Part shown: in pieces, positions 45,950 through 56,385 of the stretch
Layout: each line of letters starts with the position of its first letter
How positions within the stretch are numbered: position 1 is the first letter of the stretch
DNA from: Odontocerum albicorne
Taxonomy: Eukaryota > Arthropoda > Insecta > Trichoptera > Odontoceridae
Length of the DNA: 64,000 nt
Direction: 5' to 3'
NCBI GenBank assembly: GCA_949825065.1
Contig: OX463859.1
Coordinates: forward strand, 8,837,850-8,901,849
Program-made: the position numbers and the translations under genes
Notes under the pieces: model-generated
Databases searched by the model: none
What the model was told of the DNA's origin: nothing
The model's input: only the letters and a program-made list of their open reading frames with translations

Positions 45950-46440
45950 TTCTATTCTGGACTTGCGCTACGCTCTAACAAAGATTGTTTTTTTTAACCT
46001 GGCGAGTTTATTGCCATGTGGCAATCTCTTCTAACTAACCAGAAATATGTTTTTATAGGCCCTAAGTGTTAACCAGACATTGTTTATTGGCTTTTCTAGT
46101 TTACCACTCTTCTTTTTTACGTCGTTCTCCATTTTTCATTATATGATACTCTAGAACCAGTTACCAACTAATGTAAGATTCATTCCGTCATTGACATGTT
46201 TTAAAAATCGACTGAAAAGACTCTAAATTTAAAATCAGTAATATTACACGTTTTTTACCGATTTTTCTTAGCTTTCCAATATCGTTCCCCTTTTTGTAGA
46301 TTATATCTCACTATTTAATATTGTTATTTATATGGTTTATGAATTTCGTACAAATAATTAATAATTCAAATGGTTTTTGCGACTATGTAACTTTTTTTAT
46401 TTAATTTCGTTTGCTTGGTTGTTACAGATTGCTACCTAGC
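45950..46440 (+). mobile_element. LINE-A copy with nested SINE1 tail
   Basis: LINE-A sequence gcgctacgctctaacaaaga is interrupted after attgttt and resumes attgtttattggcttttcta, caattttt...cattatatgatactctagaa and tttaaaaatcgactgaaaag, the RT C-terminus and 3' UTR. The insert (about 45990-46078) is a reversed SINE1 tail: aacctggcgagtttattgcc, atgtggcaatctcttctaac, ccctaagtgttaaccagac. A short attgttt repeat flanks it. Confidence 0.7.
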
Positions 46441-47200
46441 GTTAGACCTGCCACATGTAGTCCAACGAAGTTTTAATTAAATCAGAAAAAAATAACAAAT
46501 AGAAAAAGGTGTTTCGTTTATATAATATATTAATTCGAAACGACATTTATTATTGGTGAACCCTGTTTTAAACGTCCATTAAAAAAACATGTAAATAATC
46601 CCATCTCCCACATAACTACGTCTGCTCTGATTTCTAAAATAGCTATGTTATTTTATACAATGCAGTTTGGAAGTAACTCGACAATGATCGACGAAATGAA
46701 AAAATCAATTCACCATTAGCCTTATGTATCTAAAACGAAAGAAAATACAAATGAAATTGATTTTTTGTTGATTTAATGTTGCAATCGAAATTGAGTATAG
46801 GTCTGAAGACTGCCAGCTTATCGCTACATTGACACACGATAGTCTAAAGGTTTTAAGACACAAAACAATTGTATGTACAATATAACATTATATGCCAAAA
46901 ATGACACTCAACTCCTTATTTTTTTGTACAAGAGTATTGTATTGACGATAGGAATTTCAATACTCAATACAGATGAAAGTATTATTTCGAATAGTTGAAA
47001 CTAAATGTGTAACTGTATTGTTATATGACAAGCTTAATATTTTGTAAATGATTTTTGCTTGTGATCTATTTCTGATATTTGTTTTAAGATTTTTTCTTCA
47101 GATATTCAGATAAGAGTGAGGTTGCGTGAAAATACACTTTTCAGATTACATGTAGGTGATGAAGAAGACTAAATGTCGTATAAGGCTATTTACATATATA
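46441..47200. other. No recognisable feature
   Basis: AT-rich intronic sequence without a visible gene or repeat. Confidence 0.45.
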
Positions 47201-48159
47201 CTATGCGTATCCAGAAAGTAAGTGTACTGAGGCTCTCACGACCGGGTGGATTTTATTTTCGACATGTTGGCTACACTTCCGTGTAGCCTGACCCTTCCCC
47301 TCCGCAACGAGACCGGTTCGAGGTCAGTACGTTGAGAAGTGTCGACGCGATAACACGTTTCGTGAAAAATGTCAATCCAATCTCCTGCCAAGTGCGAAAT
47401 ACGCGGCGTCATCCGTTATCTCGTTTGGAAGGGAAAACCTCCGGTTGAGGTTTATAATAAGGTGAAAACTGCATATGGTGATAAAGCTATGAATTGTACG
47501 AGTGTGTACAAGTGGTGTCGCGAGTTTAAAAACGGTCACGTCACACCTCTTCACCCTCCGCCAAAAAGTTCAAAACCACAATTTCAGCCAAGAAAATCAT
47601 GGCATCCGTGTTTTGGGACTGTCAAGGCATAATTTTAATTGAATATATGCCTCAAGGGGAGACCATCAACTCTGCAAGATACTGTGAGACCCTAAAAAAA
47701 TTGCGGAGGGCGATTCAGAACAAGAGGAGAGGCATGCTGACAAAGGGAGTCTGCCTGCTGCACGACAATGCCAGACCACACACGGCCAACGCCACGAAGG
47801 AACTGCTCGCCTCGTTTAAATGGGATGTCCTGAACCATATCGCGCATTCCCCTGACCTAGCACCTTCAGATTACTATCTCTTTACCTCCCTGAAGCTGCA
47901 CATGGTTGGAAAAAGGTTTTCAACGGACGAGGAGGTAAAGGAGGAGGTGGAGAAGTGGACGGAGGGGTTGGCGGGAAACTACTTCGAGGAAGGCATCAAA
48001 AAGTTGATACCCCGCTTCACCACCTGCATTGAGAGGAATGGCGACTATGTCGAAAAATAGCTTACATATGTACTACGGTAACCACGTAATTTTTTTGTTT
48101 AAATAAAAAAAAATGTAACCTACAAAAATTCAGTACACTTACTTTCTGGATATGCCTCG
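47201..48159 (+). mobile_element. Internally deleted mariner, copy 2
   Basis: It is flanked by TA (47199-47200, 48160-48161). Left end ctatgcgtatccagaaagta; right end in reverse complement cgaggcatatccagaaagta. The N-terminal ORF (47369-47632) carries the HTH domain and the second ORF (47599-48060) carries the DDE part from MASVFWDCQG to GDYVEK with the HDNARPHTA and SPDLAPSDYY motifs. The two are in different frames across the same deletion junction as copy 1 (near 47545-47560), which removes the first catalytic Asp. Apart from a 51-bp C-terminal stretch present only here and a few substitutions the two copies are nearly identical, so they are young. Confidence 0.9.
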
Positions 48160-48611
48160 TACATTCATTAATTTCCATATCCAGACCATTGATTATGTCA
48201 CCTATTTTCAGAACAGAGATCGCCCTATCATTCGTAACAATCAGGTTCTGCCCAGATCAGTCCTGAATGTAATCCCAATATTCGGACAACTAGCATGTGC
48301 TATGGGTTTATATCTATCCTCACGATCCCATTCAGTGCTACTTTCGTTCGAGAAATTCCATCTTTGCATGTTCTTCCCCTTGCATCTAATCCGCCCTTCT
48401 CGGTGTCTATTCAGTGATATCCAAGTAGGATAAGGCAGTCAATACCATGAACAATGAAATTTAACAAGAATTCTGACGTCGCATCATTAATGTGCAGAAA
48501 AGTGTCGGATCTTGAAGTTTTTGACATGTTAATCTGGAGACCGCCTATGTCCAAATAGAATAAATAATTTGCAGGATCCTCCAAACGGAAAACATCTATT
48601 GATTGCCTAAA
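48160..48611. other. No recognisable feature
   Basis: A 93-codon plus-strand ORF (48152-48433) starts in the mariner terminus and shows no motif. Unassigned sequence. Confidence 0.45.
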
Positions 48612-48810
48612 AAAAATTGTATACTGTGTAACCTAACGGGTTTTTTGCCATATGGCAAATCTCTTTCAGCTCACTAGAAAGATTTTAAAGAGGCATTGAT
48701 TGAAAAATAGACTAGATTTTTTTTTAAATCGAAATCTGGGTTCCAACGAGAATCGAATCCACCTCGGTCAGGGGACAAGCTTTTTAATAGCTAGGCTACG
48801 AAAGTTGTCT
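48612..48810 (-). mobile_element. SINE1 copy
   Basis: Reverse tail: tgtgtaacctaacgggtttt, ttgccatatggcaaatctct. Body: gaggcattgattgaaaaata. Head: gttccaacgagaatcgaatc, cacctcggtcaggggacaag, ctttttaatagctaggctac. About full length. Confidence 0.8.
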
Positions 48811-48869
48811 ATATCAAGAAGAAGGTATTTTTGTATTGTCCAAACGATCATTTCTAATTAGATTGTAAT

Positions 48870-49090
48870 TATTAATCGCTCATTTCTCAAATATCTTCAA
48901 GTAATATAATGTAGATTTGATTTCTCAAATATCTTCAAGTACGAGTAATATAATGTAAATTTGATTTCTCAAATATCTTCAAGTAATATAATGTAGATTT
49001 GATTTCTCAAATATCTTCAAGTACGAGTAATATAATGTAGATTTGATTTCTCAAATATCTTCAAGTAATATAATGTAGATTTGATTTTTG
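48870..49090. repeat. 38/44-bp alternating minisatellite
   Basis: The unit tttctcaaatatcttcaagt plus aatataatgtagatttga starts at 48883, 48921, 48965, 49003 and 49047. Spacing alternates 38, 44, 38, 44 because every second unit has an extra acgagt, giving TACGAGTA at 48940-48947 and 49022-49029. Confidence 0.9.
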
Positions 49091-49159
49091 TACTCGTGTA
49101 TATTTGTTTATGAGTCGAGTAAATTTTCATTTTGGTTCCCCTTTCCGTAGATTTTAGGG

Positions 49160-49690
49160 ACCAGACTTATAATAATAATAAAAGGAAATTTTTGTAGCAC
49201 CGTTTTTAGAGAGAAACTATATAAGTTGAGTGAAAGGATAAGAAAGTTGTGGCTGCGGTCATTAGATTAGGTACTCCTCGCATCTGCATATGTTTTTAAG
49301 ACAAATTTGATAAGAAAATCGCCGAAAACTCATCGAGGGAAGACGAATTACAAAGAAATCTTTACAGATAAAGTTCGATATGTGATAGTTAAACAATCAG
49401 CTTTAGGTGTAGTGTAGTATATATGAAAATGTTCATATATTTTGTATTTAAGTGCTTCCTAAAGCTGTACACGTCACCCATATCTCTAATACTAAGAGGC
49501 ATACCGTTTCACGCTAAATGCATTTAATTTATCATAAAACCCCGCCCTACAGAATCGATCCAAAATAATCAATTCATCAGATCGACCCCGAAGCTTCTCT
49601 CCTCCGTACATATGTTACGAGTACATTCAGAATATTTGTCATGAAAACCGCAGAAAACTATTCAAGGGAAGACGACCTACAATAAGTATT
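49160..49690 (-). mobile_element. LINE-B copy, 5'-truncated
   Basis: In reverse it shows the LINE-B 3' end (aataataataaaaggaaatt, gtagcaccgtttttagagag), then gttgtggctgcggtcattag, gataagaaaatcgccgaaaa, and the coding part gcttcctaaagctgtacacg, tcacccatatctctaatact, aagaggcataccgtttcacg. A second partial copy of the middle region begins near 49610. Confidence 0.7.
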
Positions 49691-49699
49691 ATAAGTTCG

Positions 49700-50190
49700 G
49701 ATAATTTTTCGCTCAAACAGAGATTGTTTATTGGCCTTTCCAGTTCACCGCTCCTCTTTCTTTACATCGTCCTTAACTGTCCATGCAGTGAGACTCTGGA
49801 ATCAGTTACAAACCAATATAAGACTCGCTCCGTCCTTGGCATTCTTTAAGAAGCGCCTGAAAAACCTCTTAATTTCTAGTCAGTAAAATAACGTGTTTCA
49901 TTCCTGATTTTTCTTTTCCTTACCTCTCCACCATCCCTTCTTTTCCTTTTGATTGACGATATCTCACTTTATATGAAAAATAATGTTCGGATGATTGTCC
50001 GTCTTTGTGGGGTTCATGGGCATGTGCTCGCGTATATTTTTATGGATTTCGTGGGGATGGATAGTCACTGAATGATTTATGCGATCACGTAACTTGCTTA
50101 ATTTACTGTCATCTGGTTGGTTGGAAGAGATTGCCGCCTGGCAATAAGCCCGAAGGATTATATTTGCAATACAAGTGTTAAATAAATAAA
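49700..50190 (+). mobile_element. LINE-A copy with intact 3' tail
   Basis: It reads ctcaaacagagattgtttat, tggcctttccagttcaccgc, gtccatgcagtgagactctg, gaatcagttacaaaccaata, ttctttaagaagcgcctgaa: the RT C-terminus FTVHxVRLWNQLxTNIRLxP...FKKRLKN. The 3' UTR follows, and the tail gttggttggaagagattgcc, gcctggcaataagcccgaag ends in gttaaataaataaataataa. It is the best LINE-A 3' end for comparison with SINE1. Confidence 0.8.
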
Positions 50191-50574
50191 TAATAAATAT
50201 TTTTTTAACTGAGATGCCTTTATATCTTGATTGCAAGACCATTCATCACTGTCTATCCTTAATGGTTGCGGACCCCGGGATGTGAACCCTAATTTATCAG
50301 AATTTAATAGTCATTATACCAATGAGGGTTTAACATGAGATTTTAAACTTAAAACCAGTTTTATCTTATAATTAAGTGTCGGCAAAAAATACTGTTAAAC
50401 TCTTTCAAGTTTAATTTAATTTTTTATCATTGTGAAAACTTTTCCCTTGAGATATTTGAGAAATTTAGAAATTTTAACTTTCATTACTGTTGGATCAAAC
50501 CTCACTTTAGGGAATAAAAATGTTGAACAAAAATAAGAAGTAAAATAAAATCTGTTTACTAACAATTCATTTAT

Positions 50575-50665
50575 TGTAAGTAAAAGTAAAGTACAGACAA
50601 GGACACTTCTTGATCTTGATTGTAAGTAAAATTAAAGTACAGACAAGGATACTTCTTGATCCTTG
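50575..50665. repeat. 46-bp tandem duplication
   Basis: The unit taagtaaaagtaaagtacag plus acaaggacacttcttgatct occurs twice at a spacing of 46 bp with two substitutions. Confidence 0.85.
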
Positions 50666-51129
50666 ACACTTCTTTGAGCGAGTTCAACAATATAAATATT
50701 TGGAATGCTGACTAAATACTCAATGGATCCAGTCTTAAGAAATCAAATAAAGTGAGAAGATGACATGAAACTGTTTCTTCGAAATGCAGGTTTTCTTATA
50801 CAACAATAATTTCAAATCACCTAAAACGAATTCGTTACAATGGAGTATTTGAAAATTCAAGTATTATTGTATTTATTTGTATTTTCAGCAGGGGACATTG
50901 GAGGTCTTATTGATTCGTTTGTTGTGTCGTGTCTGAATTGTTGTAGTTATGTATATTCTAGTTTGCCTGATTCGCCATTTTTTTAACTCCAATTAAGTCT
51001 TCAGTGCAGGTGCTAGGCTGATATATGGTTGTCATAAATCTTCTGCTTCAACACAATTTGGGTGTCGCGAGCGGATTAATTTCGAGCTTTATTTTTATGT
51101 CCCTTTATCTCCATTGTGTCTTTCGAGTC
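50666..51129. other. No recognisable feature
   Basis: Intronic sequence without a visible gene or repeat. Confidence 0.45.
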
Positions 51130-52020
51130 TGTATTTAGGGGTTGTTTCTTAGGAGAGAAGTTAAGCTTTGGGGTCGATTTCTTCGTCATCTGATAAATTT
51201 GTTATTCCCGGTCGATCCAGTGGGGCGAGGTATGATGACAGAGCTTTTGTCGTGGCTGGTCATGTGTCGTGGAGTGGTATGTACCTCTTAGTATCAGATA
51301 TATGGATGGCGTACGCAGCTTTAGGAAGCACATGGAAACCCTTTTTGGAAGGTCTTATCAAAATTTATGATGGTATATGAATACTTTAAATGTATATGGT
51401 ATATGATTACATCAAATGTATACCACACCTAAAGCTGGATGTGTTACTTACACATATTGGTAGACCTACAATGGTTTATTTGTAATATACACATTATTAT
51501 TGCGTTATGTTCAATGAATTGATGACCTTTATTTTTGGTTAACTTTTTTTTTTCTTGAGTAATATTTCTTTGTCTGCCTCGGATATAGGTGGTGTGTGCA
51601 GCTTTAGGAAGCACTTGAAGTTAATCCTTATAAGGAAGTCTATAAAAATATATAATTTTATATAAACACTACACACGTATACTATACGAGTACTCCATCT
51701 AATGCCGAATGTGGTATTATCACATATCAGAAGATCCATTATGGTTTCTTTGTAGTTCGTCTTCTCTTGGTAAGTTGTCTGCGGTTTTCTTACCAAATAT
51801 ATTTTTATGAACATATGCAGATGCGGGCAAGCATATAATCTAATGGTCGCAGCCACTACATATGTTACCTATCATTTCACTCAGGTCATGTATGTTTATT
51901 TTGTAAAATTGTTAATCAGTCAGTAAACGTGGGCTCGATATCTGAATCGGAGCTCCGTTGAGGAGATTGTGCTCTCTAAATGGCACTATACAAATTGTAA
52001 TTTTATGATTATTATTATTT
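51130..52020 (+). mobile_element. Two LINE-B copies in tandem
   Basis: The first (51130-51485) contains cttagtatcagatatatgga, tggcgtacgcagctttagga, agcacatggaaacccttttt. The second (51540-52020) contains cctcggatataggtggtgtg, tgcagctttaggaagcactt, then ctacacacgtatactatacg, tttctttgtagttcgtcttc, and the 3' end ctccgttgaggagattgtgc, tctctaaatggcactataca with an ATT-rich tail. The second copy has TACGAGTA at 51685-51692, absent from its relatives. Confidence 0.75.
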
Positions 52021-52349
52021 AAGTTGCCGAATTTGTAAACAATTCAATGAAATGAAATGTAATCTTGTGTAAATACACATGATATGTATAGTCGATGGAA
52101 AAGTAAACTAACCGGGTAAATCAACACAGGATGCACTATATCGGTCACAAATAATGCACGACACAGCTGTCGGCTGTTGCAGCGGTCCTATTTTTATTAA
52201 TGTTTATTTGTTCATCTTTGACCCAAATTCTGAATGCATTCTTGCCATCTATGTTTATTTTGCATTTTATGCGTAAGTCTAATCAAGATCTCCCCTGTGG
52301 TCTAGTGGTAGAACACTCATCTTACATTATTCATTATGGTATCCTTTAA

Positions 52350-53064
52350 AGGGGGTATTCTGTTACTCTAGAAATTTGAAAAAATCGTTTTTTTTTGTTT
52401 TTTGCATATTCTTAAAGTTTAGACCTATAAGAATATGTTCTCAAAAGGAAATTTTAAAATTATCAATATTTACGAAGCTATAGCTATAAATGAGGCAGTA
52501 ATTACGCCGCACCGGAATGACTCGGACAATAATCTCAAAACTTTAAACGCGTTTTTCTCGAAACTACTTTTTTTGACCTGGTCGACATAAAATCTCAAGT
52601 TTTATCAAGCAAATTGCCTTCAAATTTAGTATAAAACATTAATAAATGTTTTTATATCGTCCCTACTTTGAAAAATTCAAAACTATTATTTTTACTATTT
52701 TTTATAAATTATAAAGGTTTGAAAAAAAGGGTAACAAAATTTAATTATTTTTCAGACAGCCGCCATTTTACGAATTTGTTTTTTTTTTCTCTTTGGTACC
52801 AACTATAACGACATTATTTATCATCAGGAAACTGTGCATAATTTTTATTTCGGATTTACAAAGGGTTCTTTTATTTTTACGACAAGATAACATAACAGTT
52901 GATAACATCTTAAATTTTAATTTTTATTTTTCAAAATTATTTTCGTACATTCTCAAATCATCAATGAACAAATTTTAAAAAAAGGTATAGGAAAAATATT
53001 TTTCTTTATTTTTATTTAGTCTGAAAAAAAAACGAAACTCCCGCCTCTAGAGTAGAATACCTTC
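52350..53064. mobile_element. TTAA-flanked piggyBac-like MITE
   Basis: The termini agggggtattctgttactct and, in reverse complement, gaaggtattctactctagag are imperfect inverted repeats. Each is directly flanked by TTAA (52346-52349 and 53065-53068), the piggyBac target duplication. The interior is AT-rich with no transposase. Confidence 0.65.
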
Positions 53065-53180
53065 TTAAACTATCCGAATTGATGATGCGAATATGTTAAA
53101 GAGCGTGGCGAGAAACAATATTCATTTCATTTATTATTTATCATATAGTTAAGGCATTAATATTGTGAAGGTTTAAAGAC

Positions 53181-53376
53181 ATTGTAATTTGTTGGATCAA
53201 ACACGGTTTATTCCACTTTATGTAACGGTATAACCCTACCGGTTTCAAGATTTTCACATAATGTCACAACAAGTCTTGTTTGTGCTCTCCTGATGATGAT
53301 GTGAAAACCTTGAAACTGGTAGGGTTATACCATTACGTAAAGGGGAATGACAGTATTTGATAAAACAAATTACAAT
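53181..53376. repeat. Long imperfect inverted repeat (foldback), copy 1
   Basis: The left arm (attgtaatttgttggatcaa, acacggtttattccacttta, tgtaacggtataaccctacc, ggtttcaagattttcacat) pairs with 53299-53376 in reverse, around a spacer of about 40 bases. The right arm contains CTGATGA and GAAAC, a spacing that resembles a hammerhead core but without a convincing stem II. A shorter relative is at 53804-53920. Confidence 0.75.
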
Positions 53377-53429
53377 ATTCATTTCAGTCCCAGTATACGA
53401 ACCTTTGAGTTAAGAATCATTGAAGTAGG

Positions 53430-53640
53430 TAAGAAATTCATAGTTTACCATTGTACGTGCTTGAAATACTTCTGCACGAGGATATGAAACAACCCTCCCA
53501 CACGTCTAATGCGTGCGAGTATTGTTACCAGATGAACTCTTTAATCAGACCAACAGATATCAAACCCGAAATCCCCAAGACGAAGAACAGCTTCCTACTA
53601 ATTGAGCCACGTTGGTTTTACACCCTGAAACCCCTTGATA
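53430..53640 (-). mobile_element. tRNA-like SINE of a third type
   Basis: On the minus strand it reads ccaacgtggctcaattagta, ggaagctgttcttcgtcttg, gggatttcgggtttgatatc, with A box- and B box-like motifs unlike SINE1 or SINE2. The part cgtgcgagtattgttaccag, atgaactctttaatcagacc resembles 26775-26835 (cgcgcgaatattgttcctaa, cgaactcttctactagact). Confidence 0.5.
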
Positions 53641-53803
53641 CGATTTATACACCATGCCTGATTCATATAAACATTTAATATATTTTGGGTATATGTTGTG
53701 TGTCATCCATAGAAAGAGAATTTCTTCCACCTTATTTTCGAAGAATTTCTAGGACGAAAGTAGCCCAGAGGGAGATAGACGTTATGACAAAGAAATTTAA
53801 TTT

Positions 53804-53920
53804 TTGTAATTTATTTTTATCAAACACTGTTTATTCCACTTTTTTGTAACGGTATAACCCTGGGGTTATACCGTTACAAAAAAAGTTGAATAAACAGTGT
53901 TTGATAAAAATAAATTACAA
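53804..53920. repeat. Near-perfect hairpin, copy 2
   Basis: Arms of 57 and 58 bp (53804-53860 and 53863-53920) pair with one mismatch and one indel around a 2-base loop. The arm contains caaacactgtttattccact and gtaacggtataaccc, the same as the outer arms of 53181-53376. It looks like a derivative that lost the inner part of that element. Confidence 0.9.
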
Positions 53921-54089
53921 TGTCTTTAAACCTCCACAACGTTAACGCCTTAACTATAAACAACATAAAGAAATTTAAGGCAGTAGTTTTGGAAATGTAC
54001 TACATATCTCCTAACTATTAATTTTATCACACTTTTATTGTGTTTACTAAAATAATTTCTGATCTTTATTTTTGATAAACATTAATTTT

Positions 54090-54870
54090 TTCGAATAATA
54101 TTCCTTTGTTTGCCTCATAGATATAGGTGGTTAATGCAGCTTTAGGAAACACTTGTAGATGTTTTTTTTGGGGAATCTATAAACAAATATGATTTTATAT
54201 AAACACTACACACATAGTCTATAATCTATCTAAAACTGTATGTGTTACTGTCACATATCGGAAGATCAACAAAGGTTTTACGACCTCCGTGTACTAGTTG
54301 GAAAAACGCATGTCTTTCCACTCGGAGGTTATAGATTCGATTGTTGCTGGAACCCAGTTTTTTAAATATTAGTTTTCAGTCTGGTTTACGAGTAAGGCGT
54401 CTTAAACATATTTCTGGTTGGTTGCAAGATATTGCTTTATGACAATAATTCCACAAGGCTGTATTATATACAAAGACAGTGTTATACATAGACGTGATTT
54501 TTTTAAAGATCGTCTTATTAGTAGACTCGAGTACCGAGTTAGAGCGCCCTCGAGATGAGTTTGCTCTCTAAACGACGTTATGTAAAATGATCCTTTGAAT
54601 TTAATTGAAAAAGGTTTCTTTGTAGTTCACCTTCTCTTTGTAAGTTTTCTGCGGTTTTCTTACCCAATATGTTTATCTTAACACATGTGGATATGAGAAA
54701 GTTCCTAATCTAATAGCACCCCCTTCCTATCCTTACACTTTGTTTTTCTAATACTTTTAATATGTCAACAACAGTGGGTTCAAATCTCAAACAAGTGCGC
54801 CCTTAAGGAGAGTCTGCCGTCTAAACGGAGCTATATAATTTGTCCTTTTATTATTCGATCTTGAAGTTCT
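54090..54870 (+). mobile_element. LINE-B copy split by a chimeric SINE
   Basis: Coding end: gcctcatagatataggtggt, taatgcagctttaggaaaca. 3' UTR: cactacacacatagtctata, atcggaagatcaacaaaggt, then after the insert ggtttctttgtagttcacct, tctctttgtaagttttctgc. 3' end: cttaaggagagtctgccgtc, taaacggagctatataattt, gtccttttattatt. Confidence 0.75.
54279..54609 (+). mobile_element. Chimeric SINE: SINE1 head and body with LINE-B tail
   Basis: It starts with a SINE1 head (acgacctccgtgtactagtt, gaggttatagattcgattgt), SINE1 body and tail (catatttctggttggttgca, agatattgctttatgacaat, ctgtattatatacaaagaca), then continues tagacgtgatttttttaaag and ends with the LINE-B tail (gttagagcgccctcgagatg, agtttgctctctaaacgacg). 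A direct repeat, aaaggttt (54271-54278 and 54610-54617), encloses the whole, so it inserted as one unit. A related chimera is at 56050. Confidence 0.75.
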
Positions 54871-55600
54871 AGAAGCTGTTAATATACTTGCTGTATATAA
54901 GTTTGCTGTTAATGTTAATGGATAAAAATGGTTATCCCGGTCTCTTCGTGTTACAGAGGAATGCACTTAAAGTATTGGCATTGAACATATTTATATTTAA
55001 GAGGACGAGAACGATTTCTCTAATGACTGGGAAATCCATCTTATTCCAGAATACACCAAGAGTAGCACACATTTAGCGTTCAAGTGGCAGGGAATAATTG
55101 AATTCGGACATAAAATTAAAAGCTTCTTAAGGCCGAAGACGTTTTCATTGAATTTTTATATTCGTATTCTTTTTTGCAAAAAATGTCACTTTCTTCAGGT
55201 CATAGGCGTCAACTTAAAAAATGTCAGGGGAGGGAGGGTTAGTAAAAAGCGCACAATTACCTCCCGGATCTGCAGAATTGATTCCCTTCACGTTCAATAA
55301 TTGATTTATCTCGGTTCGTTCAAATCACAAATTTTAAATTAGACTAGTCTATTAAATTTTCAGACTTTCGCGGTTCTTCATATCAGTTGAATAAAGTTTA
55401 TTGGAGAGTTTTGCTATGTGGTTTGGTTTATGATGCTGACATTTTGGAAAAGTTACAGTTGCAACAATTCGGAGATGTCGAGCTGTGGATAAAGAAACGG
55501 ATTAGGAAAAAGAAAGAATGCTTGGTGTAGCTTTCCTTCCACATATGAGAAGTGTTATGGATATAATTGCCAAAATCTAGAGAAAATATAATATTTAAAA

Positions 55601-56008
55601 AATATTCGGTACTAAGTCAAAGCTGAAAAAATTAATAACATGTCTTCAAAGACCACGACCTTTAGAGTCAAGCGGTGTCTACAGATCCAATTGCCAGGAA
55701 TGCCAGAAGATGTATATAGAAAAAACGGTGAGAACGGTCAAGAAAAAAATTGCCGAACATGAGAGAGCCCGCAGACTTGCTTATCCCGAAAAATCAGCTT
55801 TAACTGAACATTTCATCGAGATAACCCACTGTTTTTCATTTGAACCAAAAATATTCAACAAAACAAAAAGTTATCACGCCCGATTAATCAAAGAGGCAGT
55901 AGAAATATATAATTATCCAAATAGTATTAACAGAGACTACGGATTTCACCTCAAATCAGCATGGTGCCCCATAGTCAAATCGAAACGACAACTTAATGAA
56001 ATTTAACA
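55601..56008 (+). mobile_element. Penelope-like element, GIY-YIG endonuclease end
   Basis: Translation reads KSKLKKLITCLQRPRPLESS, GVYRSNCQECQKMYIEKTVR, then KKKIAEHERARRLAYPEKSA, ALTEHFIEITHCFSFEPKI, HARLIKEAVEIYNYPNSIN and RDYGFHLKSAWCPIV, to a stop at 56004-56006. This is the C-terminal linker and GIY-YIG endonuclease domain of Penelope-like retroelements (GVY...C..C...YIE.T, RxxEH, EHF, REAxEI, NxxRDxG). The reverse transcriptase upstream is missing or too diverged. The YIG glycine is replaced (YIE), so activity is unlikely. Confidence 0.85.
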
Positions 56009-56049
56009 ACCTCAACTTGTTCTCTCGCATTGATATGGCACCATGTCAG

Positions 56050-56290
56050 TTCAGTCTAGATTTCACTTAAGAGCTCATACACATATTTTTGGTTGGCTGG
56101 AGAAGATATTCGCATGGAAAAAATCACACAAGGTTGTATATAATTTACTATATACAAAGAAAGCGCTGCTATAGCTGTCAGACGTGATTTGTTTAATATT
56201 AGTGTGTTCAAGTCCCAGATTAGAGTGCCCTTGAGGAGAGTTTGTAGTCTAAACGGCGATACATTAAATTGTTCTTTGAAAGGATGACTA
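56050..56290 (+). mobile_element. Chimeric SINE, second copy (head missing)
   Basis: It begins in the SINE1 body (gatttcacttaagagctcat, catatttttggttggctgga, gaagatattcgcatgg), passes through gttgtatataatttactata, then gtcagacgtgatttgtttaa, and ends with the LINE-B tail (agagtgcccttgaggagagt, ttgtagtctaaacggcgata). The junction between SINE1 tail and LINE-B tail is the same as in 54279-54609. Confidence 0.7.
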
Positions 56291-56299
56291 GAACTCTTT

Positions 56300-56385
56300 T
56301 TTTTAAACTCTGTTCCTACAGGAATTGAACCTGCAACTGCCGGGCTGGTTGTTTTACCAACTAAGCTAAATGGGTCGTCTATAAA
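56300..56385 (-). mobile_element. SINE1 head fragment
   Basis: In reverse: ctgttcctacaggaattgaa, cctgcaactgccgggctggt, tgttttaccaactaagctaa, atgggtcgtc. Head and linker only. Confidence 0.65.

Noticed and set aside
52295..52345. Possible tRNA start (ggtctagtggtagaacactc)
   Set aside because: Only the A box half is tRNA-like. There is no B box or acceptor stem pairing downstream.
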